Below are positions 56,680 to 64,000 of a stretch of DNA of 64,000 bases, in pieces (the stretch's first letter is position 1; each line of letters begins with the position of its first letter). Source of the DNA: Lytechinus variegatus (taxonomy: Eukaryota > Echinodermata > Echinoidea > Temnopleuroida > Toxopneustidae); NCBI RefSeq assembly GCF_018143015.1, contig NC_054754.1:27570830-27634829 (forward strand). Direction: 5' to 3'. A program made the translations under genes and the position numbers. Under the pieces are notes generated by a model, which had not been told where the DNA came from, did no database searches, and saw only the letters and a program-made list of their open reading frames with translations.

Positions 56680-59600
56680 ATGGTGGTCAAACTCGCCCTG
56701 TTCGGCGGACTGGCAGCGGTTCTTCGCGGATACGCCTCCCTTGACTGGTGGCTTGTCTTGGCACTAATTTTCGTTGTCTACCTCGTGACCGGTGGATGGG
56801 ATTTTGTGTATGTTGCCATCGTCACCTTTCCAAGAGATTTCAAGTAAGCCAGAAGTTGGGAACTAATTGGGTATACTATCTATAGTAATAGACATTATCC
56901 AGCCCACATGTCATTTGTACGGTAGCTAGATTACAAATTTCAGCCACCTATACTATAGCCACCCCAGCTGTGGGCAGTCATTTTCAGATGGAAAAAAATA
57001 TATGATTTGGGCAATTCCACAGGTTGGGACAAATCTGTAACGTGAGTAACCGACACATTCCAAAGATTTGCCAGGAGCATAATAGAATTTCCCAAGTTTT
57101 GTTTTTATACAAAGGATAGTCAGACTGTGTACTTTGTTGTGATACGGAGATGTTTAGTTCCTATCAATAATAATGGAGTTACAGCTCCAAGTATGAGTCA
57201 AGGTGTCTCCAAATGTAACGTGAGTAACCGTGGAATAGCCCATTTATATTTTCAATTTGAAAATATTGTCTGTTTTTTTTCATGAATGATAATTTGATTT
57301 CAACTGGCATGACTGTAGTCACTTATCGCCTAATGTTAGATCCCCTCATTATGTATTTTCAGAAATTTATCAATTTATCTAGGAGTAGGACTGTTTATTT
57401 AATTATTTACACATGTATAGTGAGTGATTGTATTACCGACCGGCCTTGTATTACCGAACGCGCGCATCATATGCGTCAGAAAATAATCAAATACGCTCAA
57501 ACCTTTGCAACTTCCTTCCAAAGGGAACTTAAATAGAAAAATGATGAAAAATTATCAATAACACAATTTCGAAGTCTTTATATCCTCAAAACAATAAATA
57601 TGGTCAAAATAGCTCATCAGTGACCTTGTTGTTTTCCCAACTTTTCCCATAGAAAACACACGTTCGGTAATACGATACCTTTTCAAGTGACCAAAATATT
57701 TCACTTGCGAAGAGGGGTCCGATTGGAAGCTGATGTCGTAAAAATGAAAAACAATTTCTGCAAAATTTCTGCATGTTTATATTTTGTAGGTATTTGTGTA
57801 TTTATGGTGAAAGTTTGGTTAATTTTATTGGAATAATGTGTTTGATATGATCAAATTCATGAAAAGTGTTCGGTAATACGATCCACTACCATATTATGTA
57901 ACGTTAATTATTTTTTATTTATTCATTTATTTACCGGGGAACGGTACCCGGTACTTTATTTGTTTGTGCATCAATATCATCATTGTAAATATTATTATTG
58001 TTTTTGTGGGGGTGGGGTGGGGTAAAGATTTTAAATCGCTCAAAGGTTATAGGCCTGGAGTTTTACTTGATCAGTGCAGCCCCCTCCCCCTAAACTAATA
58101 ATAGTATGATGGGTGACCTAACCCAGGGAGCACCGCAAAGCGGGCCGTAGCCCAGGACTCATCCGTGTCATATTAGGCAGACATGCGAACTCTCCAAAAT
58201 GGGGGAGAATGTGGTCACAATAGCACTCCAAATAAAAGGGGGAAAATTAATTACCCGGTCATGCCGGTATACACTTAGGCCTACCTCGATTATATGGATG
58301 AAGGTCTATCGTGACACAGAATCCTGACATGAACTGAACTGGACCCTCAAAATAAAGGAAAAGTTAGACCTTTATGTCGCATTCATTCTTGGTATTGATC
58401 GGCCTTCATATAATCAAGGTAAGTGCATAATTTATTTTTCCCCTTTTCTTTGGGGTGTTATTACGACTCCATTCTACCCCATTTTGGAGAGTAACCGCTG
58501 CCTAATACTAATATTACATGGACGAGTCCTGGACACCAACCCGCTTCGTGGGCCGGAGCTCCCTGGGTTAGGGGGACCTAAAGCTACGCACATTGTTTTC
58601 AAATGATAAAAACTATGCCAATTTTAATATTTGAACAAATTATCTTTCAATAATTTGTAATAAATATATTCTAAATATTAACCAAGAAGAAAATATCACA
58701 GAACTCACTAAAAAAATACGAAAATCCCGCCATGTTTTCCGAACACCTCTTGATTTCGCTGCTCGATGTAGAAGGGGTCCTAAAGCACACACTTGATTTA
58801 TCATGCAAAGAAATAAGGGTCATTCCATCTGGATTCACCCAGTGGTTGCACCCGACCGTCTCAGAATTTGTTGTAAATTGGTATACATAAAATTCAACAT
58901 GGCCCAAGCACAAAACAGAAAAATTATTCAAATCGGTCCGTCGGTTCTCGCGCTACAGCCCGCCCTTTTCTCCTTGTTTTGACAAAAATGGGCGTGACCT
59001 TCAACTTTCAATGGCCATTGCGTCATAACGTGTTGACCAATTTTCACGAAAGTGGTACTATTTAATAGGAAATTCAGAGAGGAATCCAAAACATATATAT
59101 CAAATAATGTATTGGAGCGATTTACATGTATAAGGTCGTGACCCTTGACCTATTCTTTGACCTTGAATTTGACCCCCGGACAAATAATTTTTTGACTTGA
59201 TTTTCGTGTATGTTAATTATTTGTATGATATTGACAAAATATGTTATAACCAATGATGATATTTTATTTCTTCACCTTTAAAAACTCTTCCAAAGATACC
59301 ATGAAATTTCACTCTAGTCCCACATACTGATATTCATGTTAATAAAGTGTTCAAAAGTTACATGATTTCTTCCAATCTTTAAGTCACAGTATGCAAACAC
59401 ATTAAAAGAAATTAAGCTCATCAGTTCACAAATGAAACATTAAACATTTATGCTCATGAGTAGGTATCTGTTTAGGCATTTTTATGTTCAGCAATATATA
59501 TCATATATGTATATATTCTTCTTAGTAAAGTGTTTACCCGGTACTTTTATCATCAATGCTTATTTAAGGATCCCTAATTACCCAGGGGTTAAGGAAAAAA

Positions 59601-62600
59601 AATTTAGTGTGAAAAGGATATTTCCTTTATGCAGACATTAAATTTCTTTCTTTCTTCCATTCAGTCTAAACTCTGGTCACCTCTTACATGTATGTACAGT
59701 ACTTAATCTCTGTGCAGGCCATTGTGCAGTGATACCTGTACAAATAGTGAGTGGTCTGTTATAGGCTGAAGCCATAGTTTTTATTAAGAGAGTTACCTAA
59801 GGTAAGAGGCTGGAGACTGATAAGTGGATAGACAGGTCAGCTCCTTGTAGACTAAGCAGGGAAGAAAATAATAATACACAGGGGTTCAAGCCCAGTATCT
59901 TGTGAAAAATGAATAAATATGTTTCCTTCCACATTGAACTATGGTAAGACCCCCTGAGTCTGCGCAGTGTCCCTTGTCTGCGCAAATGTGTATCTGCGCG
60001 ATTCTAGTAAAAGAAGATATGCGACGAGTACAAACCTTACACATGCAATACATAGAAAGATATTCATTAACAAATCTGACTCAAAATAGTGGAAAAATAA
60101 TGAATTTCGGGCATTTCATGTGACAACCTCAAAATGCAGATTTTCTCATCAAAAATCCCCAAATCGTGTGTAAAGTGAATGGGTGCACAGACATGGGGCA
60201 CCATCTTTTTGTTCATTCTGAAAATGACTGGCCGAGGTTTTTTCCAAGAAAATCATATATTTCTCTCAAATTTTCATGAGATTTTTTGCACACTTATAAG
60301 TGTGCAAAAAATATAAGGAAAATTATCAATGTATTTTTTTTTCAATTAAAAAAATAATGATTAAGCTTAAGTTATATTGTTAGGTGCGCAGACATTGGGG
60401 CCACCTTCTTATACTTCATAAGCTGTTGGTAACTGTCGGCCTACTGCTCTTGTTTATAGTGAATAGACTGTAACTGTAAGATACCATTACAATAACCCAT
60501 GAAGTTTATGGGCAAACATTGTACATGTACATTTAGGGTGAAAGAAGTAATAGAAAACTTAACAGGGCAACATTTTGAGCCCAATATCTTTGCTAAAATT
60601 ATATAACAATGCACATTGGACCCTAGGTATCAAAATTTTAGGGGCTCTTAAAATTTCCAGGGCTTTCAGGGGAATTCCAAGAGTGAATTAGCCCTGAGCC
60701 CATGCATGTGTATTTTTTTCTCCTGGTACATTTATATTTGGTAAAGGGTACTCCAGCTTGAAACCAATAGGAATTGAAGGGAGTAAAATTTAACCAGTAG
60801 AATAATGAAAAGGTGACCAAAAATCACAGTAGAAGAAACTTGGATCAAGAGAGTGAATTTTAATTCTTAAGTTTGTGTACATGTTAATTAATTAAGCAGC
60901 ACCCATGCATGTACACAGAAAGTTTGACATCCTAGGTTGATTTTATCCAGCAGGAAACAAACAGAATATTTCTAATGGATTCAAATGCTTTTTTTTGTTT
61001 TTTTTATTATGGTTTCTACCATTTTCAATCAATTTCTGTTTCCTTATGAATTCTAATATAGTCATTGGTTTCCATCAATTTATGATTTATCTTGGCTGGG
61101 TTGTTATTACCTCGTATCTCAAAATTAAAAAAAAATTAACTTAGGAAAAGTTGCATTTTAGAAACATGGCAATGGTGAAAATATTGTATGAAAACATTCT
61201 CCTGATACCTTCTAAGAACTCTTTCTAGGCAAACGAAGGCTGCTACTCCAAAATCAATCTTATTCTGAGCTGTCATCAAAATATTTAATTTTGAGATACA
61301 AGGTTTTAACAGCCCAGAGACATTATGTAATATTTCATAATGGTTTCTATCGATTTCTATTGGTATTTCAACAGTCTCTATGTTACAATGGTTGCTCTCA
61401 TTACCATCTTTTTCTTCCAGGGGCTTGGTAACTTTGATCAAACTGAACTCATACCTCCGCAGTAAAATACGTAACAATCACATGACCCATGACGTTTTCA
61501 GAGAGAATGCTGAACGCAATCCAGACAAGGTGAATATTTCATTTCCCCCCCCCCAAAAAAAAAAAAATGATAGTGTTTGTAATTACAATTTTCATCATAT
61601 TGAATCATCATATGTATACTTTTTAAGTTCTGAAATGGCTTGTAATAGTAAAATGAATAGTCAAATGAACTGAACCCCCCAAAAAAAAAAAAAAAAAATC
61701 TGTTCGTTAAAAAAATTGTGTTTTATCATGCATTCATGCAACTCCCCAAGTCCATTGTCGTGAAATTTATGAAAATGCAGTAATTATTTCTTGTACAGAC
61801 TATTGAATGAAGCAAAATAAAATGATTATATCCCAACTTTAGGAAACAATTTTTGAAGCTTGTATCTTTTCAACAGCAGGTAATTTGTTTGTCACCCATT
61901 ATGCATTACATATCAGTAAAAAAAATTAAGTATACATGTGTTAATAGCAGACTTCCTTATGGTCTTATTTTTTATAATGTACACAACTGTCAAAGAAAAG
62001 TGTATGTGCTGTTGTAATACGATTAAATAATAATGAAGTGATATTTACTTATCATAACTGGAACATTTCTGAAGCATCCAGTCACATACAAGTGTGCTTT
62101 GGACTAGTGGGAAGTGTACAGATGGTGAATTTATAAAGCTATATTAGACTGGGCAATGTGTGGAGTGTTTTTGCATTGCATAGCGATATGGATATTTGTC
62201 TGTTAATGACATTGCTACTTGACTAACATTGCACAAACAGTATATAGATTTGGAGGTGATAACAATGTTTAAACACAAGAAACATGCCTACACTGTAAAA
62301 TAGCTTGTTTTTCATTCAATGATAGTAGACAGATTCAATAAGCATAACATAATTTTTTATAAACAAGTATGCAAAATTATACAACTGTTTTGTTTTTGTT
62401 TACAGCTTGCTCTGCTATTGGACGACCAAAAATGGACCCTGCGAGACCTTGAAAAGTACAGCAATGCGGTGGCCAACCTTTTCTTTGAACGGGGCTACCA
62501 GAAAGGCGACACGGTTGCCCTGCTCATGGACAACCGTCCAGAGTTTGTCGGTCTGTGGCTAGGACTGTCAAAGATTGGCGTCGTGTCTGCTTTCATCAAT

Positions 62601-62685
62601 CACAACCTTCGGAGGGACGGGTTGACTCACTGCATCAACGTTGCCAACTCTAAGGCTCTCATTTTCGCTGCTGAACTGTCAGAGG
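56680..62685 (+). CDS. SLC27A: SLC27A-family fatty-acid transport protein / very-long-chain acyl-CoA synthetase, 5' exons (partial)
   Basis: Membrane-bound acyl-CoA synthetase that activates long- and very-long-chain fatty acids, so driving their uptake. Three exons are visible: 56680-56843, 61421-61529 and 62406-62685. Phases join cleanly and give 184 residues plus one base; the rest lies beyond the window. I prefer the ATG at 56680 (AAAATGG context, and its length matches human SLC27A4). Residues about 18-45 form the single N-terminal membrane segment (DWWLVLALIFVVYLVTGGW). Exon 2 ends HDVFRENAERNPDK. Exon 3 has WTLRDLEKYSNAVANLF, GDTVALLMDNRPEFVGLWLG and INHNLRRDGLTHCI, diagnostic of SLC27A1/4-like proteins. 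The AMP-binding and VLACS motifs are not in the window, so activity cannot be judged, nor can the exact paralogue. Confidence 0.92.
58114..58572. mobile_element. ~460-bp inverted-repeat element in SLC27A intron 1
   Basis: Left arm GACCTAACCCAGGGAGC, then AAAGCGGGCC and CCAGGACTCATCCGTGT. The right arm contains ATGGACGAGTCCTGG, GCTTCGTGGGCCGGAGCTCC and CTGGGTTAG. Inner words (CTCTCCAAAATGGGG, AGGCCTACCTCGATTATATG) are also inverted on the other side. Non-coding MITE. Confidence 0.75.
58825..59185. repeat. Probable dispersed repeat with TGACCT cluster in SLC27A intron 1
   Basis: Contains AAATCGGTCCGTCGGTTCTC and ATGGGCGTGACCTTCAACTT, then a cluster reading CCTTGACCTATTCTTTGACC and TTGAATTTGACCCC. 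The style matches other repeats in the window but I see no clear ends. Confidence 0.4.
60281..60312. repeat. 32-bp perfect palindrome in SLC27A intron 1
   Basis: Arms ATTTTTTGCACACTTA and its exact inverse meet with no spacer. It lies between two direct repeats of GTGCRCAGACATKGGG (about 60182 and 60383). Confidence 0.8.
61015..61375. repeat. Foldback repeat just upstream of and overlapping SLC27A exon 2 acceptor region
   Basis: GGTTGTTATTACCTCGTATC and TCAAAATTA on the left are inverted on the right as TAATTTTGAGATACAAGG and TTTTAACAGCCC. GGTTTCTAYC words occur on both sides. It ends about 45 bp before exon 2. Confidence 0.5.
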
Positions 62686-64000
62686 GTAAGGTTTGCAGTG
62701 TACGTGGGCATTTTCGATTTTCAGTCATGATTGATTAATTTGTCCTCTTTTTCTTTCTTGACTATGGTCTTATTGCCTCAAGCTAAATTGATTATAGCAT
62801 TGTAACAGACAATTTGTTGGTGTAGCTTATCTTCTACCAATTTTGATTTATTATGATTTTTATTTCTTATTCATTTATTGGGGGGGATATTGAATAAATT
62901 TACAGTAACAAATGCATGTACATCAGCTTTACGTGATCTGTGTGAAAGTGAAATATAAGCAAACATAATTCTTTGGATAAAAAAAATCTATGAGAAGTAG
63001 TTATAAAGGTGAGAATCACAGATGAAGTTTTCAGTTGACACCAATTAACTTATCAGAGTATTATTGACATAAAGAATTAACCTACATATCGGCTAGGTAC
63101 TCTGGATTAAAGATATTGCATGAAAATAGTTCAGCAGACTGCACATAATATTCAGTTTGCCATCTAAATAGTAAATAGTGTATCCATGGAACTGGCTGTG
63201 ATTTGTAATGATAGCATCACATTATCTATAGATGTAATTTATGTTGTATTGCATAGATATGGGATTAAACATTCCCTTTTTTGTCCAATATAAAATTTAC
63301 CATAGGCCTACATAGTGATTTTAATGGTCAAGGCATATTTTTAAAGATGGTTTTAATTGTTGCCATGGTCATAGTATTTTGTAAAAAGCAAGCTCGTGGA
63401 TCACATTGTTTCTTCAGTTCAGTTTTACTTCAATGCAGCATTTCAGGCTTCTAATCCAGCAATCTGGGTTGGATTCCTTGAGTCATTGTGCTTGTATTCA
63501 TATGAATCCCCAGAGCTGCCAGCTATTGAGAAAAAAGTCATGAATATTAGGATTTTCATGTCAAATTATTCCATTATACTTTCGACCTTAATTATTACTC
63601 TTTTTAGGGCAAAGAAGTAACATTTAATACTACATTATGCAGTGGTGAACTTGTCTGAAGGTAGCCAATAATGCTCATTATTCACATGATCTTTGTTACA
63701 TGTGTATTATCCCTATGAATGGTATATAGATTCTGACTCGATTAGGTGGTTTTCTTCCTCTTCGATTTATCATGGATTTATGCAAAAGAGGAAAAACTGG
63801 AGATGATTCTGAATCTGACCCTTGAATTAAGGAATCTGTTGTTAGCTCATCCGGCCTGAGGGAGGGCCAGATGAGCTTATGTATATTACCTCTTCTAATA
63901 AATTTATAATACTATGTGGCGCGTATATATGAAATTAGGACTTGTGTCAAAATTATTACTTTTTTACTTTTAAAGGTTGGCAGCTCTGTATCCATTTTCA
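62686..64000. other. SLC27A intron 3 (incomplete)
   Basis: AT-rich. I looked for the next SLC27A coding segment and did not find it before the window ends. No repeat with clear ends is visible. Confidence 0.5.

Noticed and set aside
57425..57890. TIR element bounded by GATTGTATTACCGA and its inverse
   Set aside because: The short words GTATTACCGA recur several times in both orientations, but arms do not extend and no flanking duplication is visible.

Overview
This is intron-rich, repeat-dense animal DNA. It carries three recognisable host genes embedded in a large amount of mobile-element sequence. The protein families, the tRNA-derived SINEs, the TIR and TTAA-flanked elements, and the G-run/purine-tract repeats fit an invertebrate deuterostome, most likely an echinoderm of the sea-urchin type. 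That assignment is an inference from the style of the sequence; no marker gene here settles the species.

Layout. 1-13.7 kb has no gene I can support: a short-period repeat array running into a near-pure polypyrimidine tract and a TAG microsatellite, a three-copy repeat carrying X-box-like palindromes, foldback MITEs, a TTAA-flanked MITE split by a SINE, and a second AGT microsatellite. 13.76-14.92 kb (minus) is an intronless rhodopsin-class GPCR of adenosine-receptor-like architecture. 15-33 kb is repeat territory: SINEs, a hAT-type non-autonomous element (exact 8-bp target duplication) inserted in a SINE, a 4.3-kb TIR element built on tandem ~0.6-kb units, a roughly 1.9-kb element with an array of GCG-rich hairpin motifs, a 305-bp foldback element and a Tc1/mariner-like element. 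33.28-45.03 kb (plus) is a complete 13-exon gene for the Brix-domain ribosome-biogenesis factor Peter Pan (PPAN/SSF1). Its splice phases join without a break into 502 codons. 45.6-50.3 kb holds an L1/Tx1-like LINE fragment inserted in a large inverted-repeat element, a TTAA-flanked MITE and a 44-bp miniature TIR element. 51.0-56.2 kb (minus) is a nearly full-length I/LOA-type non-LTR retrotransposon: ORF1 with zinc knuckles, and ORF2 with endonuclease, reverse transcriptase and RNase H, broken by two apparent one-base deletions. 56.68 kb to the window end (plus) is the 5' part of an SLC27A fatty-acid transport protein/very-long-chain acyl-CoA synthetase gene. Three coding exons are visible and the rest lies beyond the window.

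The three host genes have unrelated jobs (signalling, ribosome assembly, lipid uptake and activation) and I see no functional cluster. The most informative content is the layered insertion history, where several insertions can be read to the base from target-site duplications. I found no CRISPR array, prokaryotic operon or defence system, and none would be expected here.
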